Assembly: GCF_023618015.1 (NCBI RefSeq)
Contig: NZ_JAJKBJ010000014.1
Span: 27,496 to 91,495, forward strand
Direction: 5' to 3'
DNA length: 64,000 nt
Source: Legionella maioricensis
GTDB taxonomy: Bacteria; Pseudomonadota; Gammaproteobacteria; Legionellales; Legionellaceae
The notes beneath the pieces are model-generated. The model did not search any database and had not been told where the DNA came from. It was given only the letters and a program-made list of their open reading frames with translations. A program made the position numbers and the translations under genes. Below are positions 56,601-63,964 of the stretch, piece after piece (within the stretch, counting starts at the first letter, position 1; every line of letters begins with the position of its first letter).

Positions 56601-56653
56601 TGAAATACGATGTTATTAATGATTATGATCAGTTGATGCAGCTAGTTCGTTAA
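53633..56653 (+). CDS. res: Type III restriction enzyme, Res subunit
   Basis: The 1006-residue Res subunit is an ATP-dependent motor and endonuclease that needs Mod. Helicase motifs in order: Walker A IEMETGTGKTYCY (98-105), the DEPQKMEG box, YSATHKKEY, and the motif V/VI block FSHSALREGWDNPNVF...SRRQEVGRGMRL. A C-terminal PD-ExK nuclease site is seen in YTPDWAIAF...VYFIAETKGS. All key motifs are intact, so the system looks functional. It shares an operon with mod. Confidence 0.95.
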   Translation: MKLKFKKQDYQTESVTSIADCFLGQPYIGEAQYYIEPNGLTQLKNLNESGFCNQEIMLTSNQLLKNIQAVQSRQYLPISQGLEQDSQTGFVPNLVIEMETGTGKTYCYIKTIFELNRRYGWSKFIIVVPSIAIREGVAKSLEITAEHFLEDYQKRVNFFIYNSKTLSDLESFSSNAGIRVMIINVHAFNATGKDARRIHEELDEFQSRKPIDVIKLTRPIMILDEPQKMEGDKTVESLRTFNPLMILRYSATHKKEYNKIYRLDALDAYQKKLVKKISVCGISVRGIRGSNSYLYLESIDISQDKPPVARIEMVVKHKTLKRLNRLIGKNDNLFEISKMDAYKGFLVADINANTRTLHFSNGEVIKVGEVIGDPDESVLRRIQIQETIKAHFEKEQDLFHKGIKVLSLFFIDEVAKYRCYDAPDGDDRGEYAKIFEEEYDRYLNQILQTVDGDYKNYLERIESFKTHNGYFSKDKKSQRLVDPHLFKKTGETDDVDAYDLILKDKERLLSLSPETSPVRFIFSHSALREGWDNPNVFVICTLKHSDSSISRRQEVGRGMRLAVNQHGERMDDPTTVHETNVLTVVTNESYADFVTALQKDIRESLASRPRVADTTYFLGKQLNTEDGTIEMNRQLAVKLENYLFENEYVNESNYLTPNYVNAKIAHTLAPLPEELKPYTDQIWMLLDTILSDDIKPVIEDERLSKLNKLNANFHKKEFQSLWKKINRKAIYTVQFNSNELIKKSTIALNEGLKVAKISYVIERGIQNKDFNTDDLAHGKAFQLNRTETPYDGVVDRSGVKYDLIGKLTTETNLTRKTIAHILQGIDSAVFEQYQQNPEDFILKAAKIIQEQKAAVVVEHLTYDALAGTYDSTIFTHKKIRQDLSKAEPVKHHIYDYVFTDSDQERKFVKELDKSAEVIVYAKLPRDFYIPTPVGKYTPDWAIAFNEGSVKHVYFIAETKGSLDTMELRRIEDYKVKCARKYFKKLTSDQVKYDVINDYDQLMQLVR

Positions 56654-56687
56654 AACCAGTATCCGCGTTAGTTATTAAATTTTTAGA

Positions 56688-57191
56688 TTAACAATTTTCA
56701 TAATATTTTGCTCTTATAGCCCGAGCCGCTGACATTTCCAGGCCATTTATTTCTGAAAACTCAATAAGATATTCTTCTATAAGATTCAGGATAAGATCAG
56801 CCTCTTCGGCAATCCCCTTAATTTTATCGAAGAGACCTTGCAGGCTACGTGCAGAAGAAAAATCATTTTTGCTTTGATACATACATTTATGTATCAACCA
56901 ATTCCTCTTCGGTAAGAAATTGGCTAAAACTTGTTGCAATGATTCGGGAAATATATTCTCTTGATCAACTATTTTAATAGCTTTTCCGAGAGTATAAGAA
57001 CGGTATTCATCTAAAATCTTATTACCTTGTTCTAAAGGCAAATTATAAGGCTTCTTAACATGCTTTTTCAAAGTGATTGAATGGCTAAGTACATCTTCTA
57101 AATGTTGAATCATCCATACAGCTTCTCCTATTAGACAGTATAGAAGCATTTCATCCTGGCTAACAGGCTTCGTTTTAAATGTTGATGACAT
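56688..57191 (-). CDS. HEPN-like hypothetical protein
   Basis: The 167-residue all-helical protein contains RNWLIH (Arg96 to His101), an Rx4H motif as in HEPN ribonucleases, within LPKRNWLIHKCMY. Upstream helices (EAVWMIQHLEDVLSHSITLKK region) fit the compact HEPN bundle. Many HEPN proteins are RNA-cutting toxins or defence effectors. No nucleotidyltransferase (MNT) partner is adjacent. It is convergent with the type III res gene, with only 34 bases between their stops. HEPN assignment is by motif and shape only. Confidence 0.5.
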   Translation of the reverse strand: MSSTFKTKPVSQDEMLLYCLIGEAVWMIQHLEDVLSHSITLKKHVKKPYNLPLEQGNKILDEYRSYTLGKAIKIVDQENIFPESLQQVLANFLPKRNWLIHKCMYQSKNDFSSARSLQGLFDKIKGIAEEADLILNLIEEYLIEFSEINGLEMSAARAIRAKYYENC

Positions 57192-57283
57192 AATTGACTA
57201 TGGGCTGATAGTTTAAAAGTCATGATAATGCCTTTTAATTCGGTTGATGGCTATCATTTTTGAACGATAATTCCGTTGCGTCT

Positions 57284-58180
57284 TTATCCAAGATAAGTTT
57301 TAGTAATGTTCAATCGAGAATGACCAAGTTCACGGCTAATAATGGATCTCGCTCGCCTATCAATTTGCTTCTCTTCATGATTGAGTTCTTTTGTAGGTTT
57401 TCCACCCGCTATAGGACAGATTAATCCAATTTTTAAAGAATCAAATTCTTTAGTCAATTCGGTATATCGGCGTTGAGCGTATGCATGACGCAGGCCATGC
57501 AATTTACAGACGCCCATTAACTTAGTTTGTTGTTGATAATGACCTAAATTTTGCTTATAAGTTCTTTCCGTAGGAATTAGGGACTCACCCCGTCTTATCT
57601 GTTGCCAGACTTTTGATAGCCATTTCATTTGTTCATCATTGGTGATTTTAAGCAATCGACCGATACCGCCTTTTGTCCAACTGGGTTTGATATGCAAACA
57701 ATCACCATGCCATGCTTCACTGACTACAAATTTCATGGATTCTTCCCTACGTAGACCAAAAAGCATTTGTGCTTCCAGTGAAAGGCGTATGTGCGGATCG
57801 GTACATAAGTCTAAATCGATATGGTGGATGGCTTTATTTTGAGTAGGAATATAAGTGCGCTTATCAATTTGATAGGAGTCATTACCAGTTTTAACCAGTT
57901 TAGGCTTATCCAGAAAATAAGCGAGTTTACGCAGTTTGGACATGTAATTTTTGATAGTTGCTGGACTCTTGCCTTGTTTTTTCCAATGTTCAACAAGCAC
58001 ATAAATATGTTTGGGCTTTAGGCCATTTAAATGGCTAACTTTAAAACCCAATTCATGCAGATCTTTCATGCAACGATTAATCATATGCTTCATATCCGCC
58101 TTACTGGCATAGGAATAACCCTGCATTTGTTTAATTAATTGGTGTACCGAGTAAAGTGCACTGCGCAGTTTATTGCTCAT
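57284..58180 (-). CDS. Tyrosine recombinase/integrase, catalytic residues intact
   Basis: The 298-residue protein has an N-terminal SAM-like DNA-binding part (KHIYVLVEHWKKQGKSPATI) and a phage-integrase catalytic domain. The pentad is readable: Arg in FGLRREESM, H-x-x-R in LHGLRHAYAQ, His in RELGHSRLN and the nucleophile Tyr in TKTYLG at the very end. It is likely the integrase of this island. Its start overlaps the neighbouring recombinase-like gene by 11 bases, with that gene upstream on the same strand. Confidence 0.85.
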   Translation of the reverse strand: MSNKLRSALYSVHQLIKQMQGYSYASKADMKHMINRCMKDLHELGFKVSHLNGLKPKHIYVLVEHWKKQGKSPATIKNYMSKLRKLAYFLDKPKLVKTGNDSYQIDKRTYIPTQNKAIHHIDLDLCTDPHIRLSLEAQMLFGLRREESMKFVVSEAWHGDCLHIKPSWTKGGIGRLLKITNDEQMKWLSKVWQQIRRGESLIPTERTYKQNLGHYQQQTKLMGVCKLHGLRHAYAQRRYTELTKEFDSLKIGLICPIAGGKPTKELNHEEKQIDRRARSIISRELGHSRLNITKTYLG

Positions 58181-58991
58181 TGAGATAACTCCAAAGTGTG
58201 GTACGGGATTTCAGACCCATTTCATCCATGATGAGTAAGGACAAACGGTAATGGGATATTTGAGATGATAGTTGTGAACTTAATTGTTGGGCATAAAGAT
58301 AACGCCAGCATTTCTTACTGGGTAACTTTGAGGACTTCATCGCTTTTTGCCAGCTAAAACAGATAGCTCTATAACCATGAGTGGTAATAAGACATCCGTT
58401 TCCTTGGGTTAATGTATTAAAATCCTGTATAAGCTTTATTTGGGCTTCGGAGCGAATAGGAATCTTCCTATCCTTGCTGTTAAAAGTGATTTCTCGTGTC
58501 AGTAGTAATTCATGCTCTTGGATATGTACTCCTGGCAAAATGCGCATGGCTTCGCTCAAGGTCAAGCCAAAATGAATTTGAAAACCTAAAAGGATTTTGG
58601 CAATGGGATCATTGATCTTATCAAGCAAATCAGCAGAAGTTTTTCGAGTTTTCTTCTTAATTTTTTTAGTTTGCAAACCAAGACTGTGATTATCAATATT
58701 TTCAGCAGTATGACCCACATGGTTTAGAAATTTTCGGATGATGGTCATGTAATTCATAAGGGTCGAAGGTTTAACCTTTTTCTTATGCCAATGTTGAATC
58801 AGGTGTTGCAAATGGATGGAAGTCAAACCCGGCCAATTGGATGGCGCAAGGCCAAGAACAAAGAGATCCTCAATCATCCTAAGAATAACAAAGCGACGGT
58901 ATTTTTTGCCACGAGGGCTACCGCTATTATCATGATCCAGATACTGGCTTGCTATTTGTCTTAAAGAGTGTTTGCGCATAATTTTATTCAA
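58170..58991 (-). CDS. Degenerate tyrosine recombinase-like protein
   Basis: The 273-residue product has the same build as its neighbour (N-terminal part HLIQHWHKKKVKPSTLMNYM aligns in style), but the catalytic positions differ: FGLTLSEAM has Thr for the first Arg, KKCWRYLYAQ lacks the His of HGLRH, and MGLKSRTTLWSYL lacks the second His while keeping a Tyr. It is probably catalytically inactive, but it is a full-length open frame, not a broken gene. It may be a partner subunit or directionality factor, which is inference. Confidence 0.7.
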   Translation of the reverse strand: MNKIMRKHSLRQIASQYLDHDNSGSPRGKKYRRFVILRMIEDLFVLGLAPSNWPGLTSIHLQHLIQHWHKKKVKPSTLMNYMTIIRKFLNHVGHTAENIDNHSLGLQTKKIKKKTRKTSADLLDKINDPIAKILLGFQIHFGLTLSEAMRILPGVHIQEHELLLTREITFNSKDRKIPIRSEAQIKLIQDFNTLTQGNGCLITTHGYRAICFSWQKAMKSSKLPSKKCWRYLYAQQLSSQLSSQISHYRLSLLIMDEMGLKSRTTLWSYLNEQ

Positions 58992-59224
58992 TCAATTTAT
59001 TTGCCCTGTCTTTGGTTTAGTGTTAATCGAGCGATTCACTCAAAGAGGATATCCAGCTTGCGCTGCAAGGCTCGAAATGGTGGGACAAATCAAGGTTAAT
59101 GATTATTGTGGTACAACGGTTTTTTAGTGGTTTATCTCCTTATTGTTTAAATACAAAAACGCACGGCAATCCAACAGCAGCTGCCGCTGATCCATGGTTA
59201 ATAAAGAAGTGATTATTAACTTAT

Positions 59225-59346
59225 CTACCCGATGGTAGCCTATCCTAGAACTACAGATTCCCGACTAGACGTCCAGCCACAGGTTAAGGGATGAGAATGG
59301 CTTAGCATAAGACCCGAGGGTTTCGCCTGAGTTGCACAGGCTCATC
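59225..59346. other. Candidate structured RNA or attachment region
   Basis: This stretch is richer in GC than its AT-rich surroundings. It can form CTACC/GGTAG (59225-59238), and a stem GATGAG/CTCATC (59290-59295 with 59341-59346). The latter encloses ACCC/GGGT (59312-59321) and GCCTG-7 bases-CAGGC (59325-59341). No known RNA family is recognised. It could also be a recombination site for the adjacent integrases. Confidence 0.25.
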
Positions 59347-59489
59347 AGTTATGCTTATGAAAAATTTAGCAAAGGTGAGATCTTGGGGCAATAGGTTTAA
59401 GAGGAATATTTTGTTCAATCCTGTGGTGTGGGATTGGATTTTATTTGTTAATTGTTTGATTTTAAATTTGAATTTTAAGGAAGTTTGTC

Positions 59490-59520
59490 TGCGTCACTGC
59501 ATAAGTGATGCAGTGACGCA
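59490..59520. repeat. 13-bp perfect inverted repeat
   Basis: TGCGTCACTGCAT (59490-59502) and ATGCAGTGACGCA (59508-59520) pair perfectly around a 5-base loop. No T-run follows on either strand, so an operator or recombination site is as likely as a terminator. Confidence 0.6.
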
Positions 59521-59770
59521 CAATGAAACCACCTTCAAATATAAGTTAGGTCATTAAACAAATAAAACATTTGTATGTTGAGAAGTTATTCTTAAGGGTT
59601 TTATTATGTTGAAAATAGGCATTATAAGGAGGAAATAATAGGTATTTTCATATATAGTTACCTTAAATTGCAGATTAGTTAAATTCGCATTAATGTGCGA
59701 TTTGATGTCATTTTGTTAATATATAACACTATTTGTATTGCTTATGTATATACAAGGAGCTACAATTAAA

Positions 59771-60064
59771 GTGAAGCTAAATAATTTAATTATTAGTAAT
59801 AGGATTTTGCTCAAGCTAAAAAGCAAGCATAATGTTGATGTCAATGAAATTGAGGAATGTTTCTTAAACAGGACAAAAGGTTTGCTTATAGATACTAGAC
59901 TTAATCATAAGACAACACCGCCAACTTATTGGTTTATCTCAAGTACGAATGTTGGACGAGAACTTAAGATAGTATACATTGAGTTACCGGATGGACGATA
60001 TGAAATTAAATCAGCTTATGCTCCCAACCCTACAGAGGTGAGAATTTATGCACAATACGCATGA
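59771..60064 (+). CDS. BrnT-like toxin of a type II toxin-antitoxin pair
   Basis: The 97-residue protein (GTG start, AAGGAG eleven bases upstream) resembles small BrnT-fold/RelE-like toxins, often labelled ADP-ribosyl-(dinitrogen reductase) hydrolase. The pattern VNEIEECFLNR, then LIDTRLNHKTTPPTYWFISS and GRELKIVYIEL...IKSAY is characteristic of that group. A longer frame from TTG 59738 lacks a better ribosome site. The downstream gene overlaps it by 17 bases and encodes a DNA-binding partner, in the toxin-first order of brnTA. Confidence 0.7.
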   Translation: MKLNNLIISNRILLKLKSKHNVDVNEIEECFLNRTKGLLIDTRLNHKTTPPTYWFISSTNVGRELKIVYIELPDGRYEIKSAYAPNPTEVRIYAQYA

Positions 60065-60380
60065 TGAAAAATATGAGGCTGCTTGGGAAAATGGTGACTA
60101 TGGAGCATCAGAGGAGTTTGTCCAAAAAGCAGCAAATGAAATTGAGAGAAATCTTGATGATAAATTAGGATTGCAAATAATTTCTATTAGACTACAAAAA
60201 GATTTAATAGAAAAATTAAAAATATTAGCGAAAGAAAGTGGTCTAGGATATCAACCTTTTATTCGATTGTTATTAACTAAATATGTTTGTGAACAATCAG
60301 AAAAATCAAATATTTTTTCAGAAATACAAAATGATAAATCGAAAGATATAAATTATATCATTGAAAAATCTAAATTCTAA
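60048..60380 (+). CDS. BrnA/CopG-like antitoxin
   Basis: The 110-residue product starts with an acidic stretch (YEAAWENGDYGASEEFV), as in BrnA antitoxins. It then has a ribbon-helix-helix-like segment, QIISIRLQKDLIEKLKILAK followed by ESGLGYQPFIRLLL. It would bind the toxin and repress their operon. The C-terminal 25 residues are polar. It overlaps the toxin gene, so they form a coupled pair. Confidence 0.75.
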   Translation: MHNTHDEKYEAAWENGDYGASEEFVQKAANEIERNLDDKLGLQIISIRLQKDLIEKLKILAKESGLGYQPFIRLLLTKYVCEQSEKSNIFSEIQNDKSKDINYIIEKSKF

Positions 60381-60526
60381 TTCAATTACAACAATACATT
60401 TTAGAATATGTGGGGTCTATTTTGACCCTATATATTTATCTTTAGTTATGAGTTTATATTAATAACTTAATGTACTTAGATAATTGAATGCTTTATTAGA
60501 TTGCTTTTATCTTTTTTCAGCTTTTA

Positions 60527-61234
60527 TTATTTTTGAGTATTGCCAAGCCAATTTTTTTGACCTAACCAACTTGCAGGATAAGGCCAGTAAGCTCCTGACT
60601 GATTAGCTTCTGTTAACTGTTTTTGCAGTCTATCCATGATCAGTACAAAAAGGTTCTCATCAGGGTCAATTTGCTGAAATTTCTTCCATGCTTCAGCTTT
60701 ATAGCTGGGTAGAGGATAGACTTCCCAGAATTGTTCGAATTTTTGGTATAGCTCTTTTAGGTTATTGCCGGGTTTCGGCGTGAAATCTGGTTTTGACAAA
60801 TAGGCTGGTTTTCCGGTTTTCATTGATTTCAGATTCTCTGGTGGTGCTGACTGGTTCTGTTCTACTTGTGTGGGCGAGCTATTTTCAGGCTGAGATTTAG
60901 TTTCAATATCTACAGGTTCATATGGGTTAGCCAGAAGGCATTTCACAATGAGGTTTTTGGTTGTGGAACGAATTTCTATAATGCCTTGACGAGCTAGTGA
61001 TTTAATTACGCGTTTCATTTGTTGGTGACTAGGGCAGCCTGTTTTTACGCCTTTGATTGGTGCGACATAAAGTGTTTCTCTAAGCGATTGGTAGCTGATT
61101 TTTCGTTTAATGCCGACCATGAATGTCTTTCTGTCCATGTAGGGACGGATGCCCATGAGATAGACCACTCTTTGCATGAGAGGGATTTCACTGAGTGCGT
61201 CCAGTTCGTAGGTGGTGACGAATAAGAAATCCAT
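60527..61234 (-). CDS. Winged-helix protein, possibly LvrA-like (Legionella vir-region)
   Basis: The 235-residue protein has an N-terminal winged-helix-like domain (SEIPLMQRVVYLMGIRPYMD, then SHQQMKRVIKSLARQGIIEI). A polar Gln/Ser/Pro linker (about 115-160) and a C-terminal part rich in Trp and Tyr (FWEVYPLPSYKAEAWKKFQQ, then YWPYPASWLGQ) follow; the latter recalls phage replication/DnaT-like tails. Proteins of this kind occur in Legionella mobile elements near lvr genes; the LvrA label is from memory and tentative. A 10-bp palindrome lies just upstream of its start. Confidence 0.55.
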   Translation of the reverse strand: MDFLFVTTYELDALSEIPLMQRVVYLMGIRPYMDRKTFMVGIKRKISYQSLRETLYVAPIKGVKTGCPSHQQMKRVIKSLARQGIIEIRSTTKNLIVKCLLANPYEPVDIETKSQPENSSPTQVEQNQSAPPENLKSMKTGKPAYLSKPDFTPKPGNNLKELYQKFEQFWEVYPLPSYKAEAWKKFQQIDPDENLFVLIMDRLQKQLTEANQSGAYWPYPASWLGQKNWLGNTQK

Positions 61235-61270
61235 TTTTACTCCTGTTTTAACCTTCTATTTTTATTTCAA

Positions 61271-61280
61271 TTGATATCAA
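61271..61280. promoter_or_regulatory. TTGATATCAA palindrome, possible operator
   Basis: A perfect 10-base palindrome 37 bases upstream of the winged-helix gene start, followed by a partial copy CTATCAAT (61284-61291). The position would overlap a minus-strand promoter. Confidence 0.3.
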
Positions 61281-61836
61281 ACGCTATCAATCGATGACAT
61301 TTAGATAACCAAGATGCATTAAACTTGATTCATTCTAGGAAATTGGTGGAGAGTGTCAATAGGGGAAATAGGTTTGATAGTAAATGATATTAAATGAACC
61401 TTTTATTTTTTTATTGAGAAGTTTTTTGCATTGGTAATTGGTTATTTTTGTTCAAAATTGTTTAAAAATTTTTTACTTCGCGCGCGTAAACACATAAAAA
61501 ACAGATTTTGGAGTTATGAGGTGGGTCGGCCTGGAGAATTTTGCTTTGTCTGGTTTTTAGATTCGACAGGTTATTTCTCCTTGCTAGTACTGAATCTTCC
61601 TATGTCGGGTTTGTGCCGGGTTGATGTGTCGGGTTAAGGTCGGCCTTGTTTTGGACGGATTTAGGCTCATTGATTTTGGGAGTTAAAAAATTGTGGTGAA
61701 AGTTTAGTTTAATGGTTATCTATTGATGATGTTTATTTAAATCGGAGTGTTTGTCAAAGGTTTTTTCTACCTGTTATTGATTGAATATATATGAAGTTAT
61801 TTTCAAACTGTGACAAATTGTCAGGGTTTAATTTAA

Positions 61837-61896
61837 TCAAAATCAGACAAAGTCTTACCATTTATTTAAATTTGGTAAGACTTTGTCTGATTTTGA
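61837..61896 (-). terminator. 24-bp perfect inverted repeat after the HTH gene
   Basis: TCAAAATCAGACAAAGTCTT (61837-61856, arm to 61860) pairs over 24 bases with 61873-61896 around a 12-base AT spacer. It starts 47 bases after the minus-strand HTH gene stop. The stem is unusually long and the T-run is weak, so it could be more than a terminator. Confidence 0.55.
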
Positions 61897-61943
61897 GATG
61901 GAAGATAAATTGTAAATAAATTTTGAGTAGATCGGGGGAACGT

Positions 61944-62408
61944 TTATGCGCAAAGATTTAATCGAATCGGCTTGGGCTTTTTGCGTTCGGCATTCACAAA
62001 TACTCTGCTTTTTTTAAAGTTTAAATAGAAATTCTTTCGTTCAGCTTGAGTCTTGGTCTGTGTCTGTTCGATAATGTAAATTCGTAACACTTGTTCGGTA
62101 TTTTCATTCATGCTGGTTATCTCATCCCCGCATTTTTCCCACTTACTGACCGCGGTATGTGATTCATGAACCACTGTTTTGCCAAATTCTCGTAGGGGCA
62201 TAGAAAAATAAGAGCGAATGAATTTAACTTGATTGCCAGTTAATCTTTCTTCCTGAATTGCTAATTTTTTTATTAACTCATCAGCAATGTATTGGACATC
62301 AATTTTTGGAAGCCATTCTTCATTGAACTTAATCATTTCTACGTTTTCTAATTCGATAAGAAAGCCTAAGCCTTTATATAAAAACAGTGGTTCGATTTTT
62401 GTTTTCAT
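61944..62408 (-). CDS. HTH-type regulator (MqsA/XRE antitoxin-like)
   Basis: The 154-residue protein has a C-terminal helix-turn-helix core, LTGNQVKFIRSYFSMPLREF, then GKTVVHESHTAVSKWEKCGD, typical of XRE-type regulators with the SKWE recognition-helix pattern of MqsA-type antitoxins. The N-terminal ~50 residues could be a small ligand or partner domain. The tail is basic (ERKKPKPIRLNLCA). No toxin gene is adjacent. Confidence 0.65.
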   Translation of the reverse strand: MKTKIEPLFLYKGLGFLIELENVEMIKFNEEWLPKIDVQYIADELIKKLAIQEERLTGNQVKFIRSYFSMPLREFGKTVVHESHTAVSKWEKCGDEITSMNENTEQVLRIYIIEQTQTKTQAERKNFYLNFKKSRVFVNAERKKPKPIRLNLCA

Positions 62409-62788
62409 CCTTTAGCCTAAGTGAAAGTTCATTATCCTAATAAGTACGGTATAGGTAGTTAGTAACGATTAATCTTATGCTGAATAAAATTTTTTGTAAA
62501 CTAAGTTTACTTTGGCTGTTATTAAAAATAAGATTGACCTCTTATTAGAGGCTATTAGAGAAGGAAAGTGGTTTTTATTAAATATATTTAAAAATCATAT
62601 TGTTATATTTAAAAAATCATGGAGCATGTCTTTCTTGTTCTCTTTGGATAATGAAAGGATCTGTCCCTGTCTTTGTAAAGGAAGCCAGTATTTGGATTTA
62701 AACGTTATCATATTAGTGTAAAAATTTTATGTGATAGCATGTGCACTCATTTATGGCAAGTAATTGTAGCTAAGGTAGGCGATAAGAA
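62409..62788. other. AT-rich gap before the pentapeptide gene
   Basis: No supported gene in 380 bases. A 69-codon frame with a TTG start (62512-62721) has no ribosome site and odd composition. The region probably holds divergent promoters for the HTH regulator and the pentapeptide-repeat gene. Confidence 0.5.
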
Positions 62789-63964
62789 ATGAAGAAGATA
62801 ATAAATTTAAAGACAATGAGTTATGTTGTTTTCACATTTTGCTTTTTAATTTTTTTGTATCAGGTAATAAGTGCTAATTATAAATTTTCCCTAGTCTGGT
62901 TTGTCGGAATTCTCACCCTAACGCTATTTCTAATAAGTTCTAACAATGAAAATGAACAAGGAGAGTCACTCATTCGGTTTTTTAAAGCCTTTGGAGTAGT
63001 TGCCACTTTTTATCTAGGGGGGCAAGAGTTAGAGCAAATTAGAACTAACGGAAATCAAAGTCTTCAAGCCAACATATTAAATTTGAAGATAACCGAGAGT
63101 AAGCTTGAGAATGAAACGTTTGCAGCGATGTTAAATACATTAGCATCACCTCAGCTAGAAGTTAGAGTTGGGGGAATCTATGCTTTAGAAAATTTGGCTC
63201 GAACCAATAAAGATTTTTATTGGCCAGTCCTTCATACGTTAATATCATATGTAAAAAACCATCGCTCTATTGATTCTAATGACAAAAGATTGCCATATAA
63301 TGAAAAGATTCAAACTGATATTCAAGCAATCTTAAATTTTGTAGTCGAAGGAGAATATGACATGCCTCATACCACTTCTGATAGTCTTGATTTATCGCAT
63401 ATTCATTTGGTAAATGTGGACTTATCTAGAGGTAAGTTAGCTTATGTTAATTTTGAGGGCAGTATATTAGAAAATATAGATTTTAATGGAGCTGATCTGA
63501 CCGAGGCGAATTTTAGAAATTCTAATCTTAGCAATGTGCATTTTTCCAATGCCGATTTAACTCAGTCAAATTTTACTAATGCCAAATTAACTCGAGTAGA
63601 TTTTCTTGCTGCCAATTTGGAGTCTAGTAAATTTGGGAAGGCTAATTTTATTGATGGAAAGAAAAATTACACTTGGCTTTTTTCTGATGTCAAATTAGCG
63701 GGTGCAAATTTTTGTCTTGGGTTTGATACAGAAAAAAGAGATTCGATATTTGAATGTGCCTCAGGACTAAAGTGTAATGATTTTAAACTTTCTAAATTAT
63801 TTAATACTACTAAGCTTCCGGAGGAGTTAACTTCTTGTAATTTTGTAATAAATCAAGATCCGAATGAGTTAAAAATCCGTGAAGCAATAAAGAGTGGGAA
63901 TTTAGCTGCTATCCCAAGCTCGATTGGAGGCAGAGTTATTTATAAACGTATTCCTTCTGTATAA
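62789..63964 (+). CDS. Membrane-anchored pentapeptide-repeat protein
   Basis: The 391-residue protein has two N-terminal membrane helices (about 11-29 and 35-50). A helical segment follows (RVGGIYALENLARTNKDFYW, often seen before such repeats), then pentapeptide repeats of the A(D/N)Lxx type from about residue 205 to 290 (LSHIHLVNVDLSRGKLAYVN, then FNGADLTEANFRNSNLSNVH and further units). The repeats fold as a right-handed quadrilateral helix. Some such proteins mimic DNA to protect gyrase; here the membrane anchor argues for another role. AGGTAGGCGATAAG precedes the ATG. It closes the visible part of the island. Confidence 0.85.
   Translation: MKKIINLKTMSYVVFTFCFLIFLYQVISANYKFSLVWFVGILTLTLFLISSNNENEQGESLIRFFKAFGVVATFYLGGQELEQIRTNGNQSLQANILNLKITESKLENETFAAMLNTLASPQLEVRVGGIYALENLARTNKDFYWPVLHTLISYVKNHRSIDSNDKRLPYNEKIQTDIQAILNFVVEGEYDMPHTTSDSLDLSHIHLVNVDLSRGKLAYVNFEGSILENIDFNGADLTEANFRNSNLSNVHFSNADLTQSNFTNAKLTRVDFLAANLESSKFGKANFIDGKKNYTWLFSDVKLAGANFCLGFDTEKRDSIFECASGLKCNDFKLSKLFNTTKLPEELTSCNFVINQDPNELKIREAIKSGNLAAIPSSIGGRVIYKRIPSV

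Larger units (their letters stand above)
58992..59770. other. Non-coding island segment with structured parts
   Basis: A 779-base gap upstream of the recombinases and the toxin gene. It includes a more GC-rich segment with several short hairpins (59225-59346, separate entry) and a 13-bp perfect inverted repeat (59490-59520). A 68-codon frame at 59351-59557 is not convincing. Confidence 0.5.
61235..61943. other. AT-rich non-coding island segment
   Basis: A 709-base gap without a supported gene. It holds the TTGATATCAA palindrome (61271-61280) near the start of the winged-helix gene and a 24-bp inverted repeat (61837-61896) near the end of the HTH gene. A 68-codon frame at 61431-61637 looks accidental. 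Confidence 0.5.

Noticed and set aside
59351..59557. 68-codon frame in the structured island segment
   Set aside because: Random-looking composition, no ribosome site, and it runs into the 13-bp palindrome.
61431..61637. 68-codon frame in the AT-rich gap
   Set aside because: No ribosome site, low-complexity composition and no similarity to a known family.
62512..62721. 69-codon frame with a TTG start
   Set aside because: No ribosome site and unusual composition; likely accidental in AT-rich DNA.
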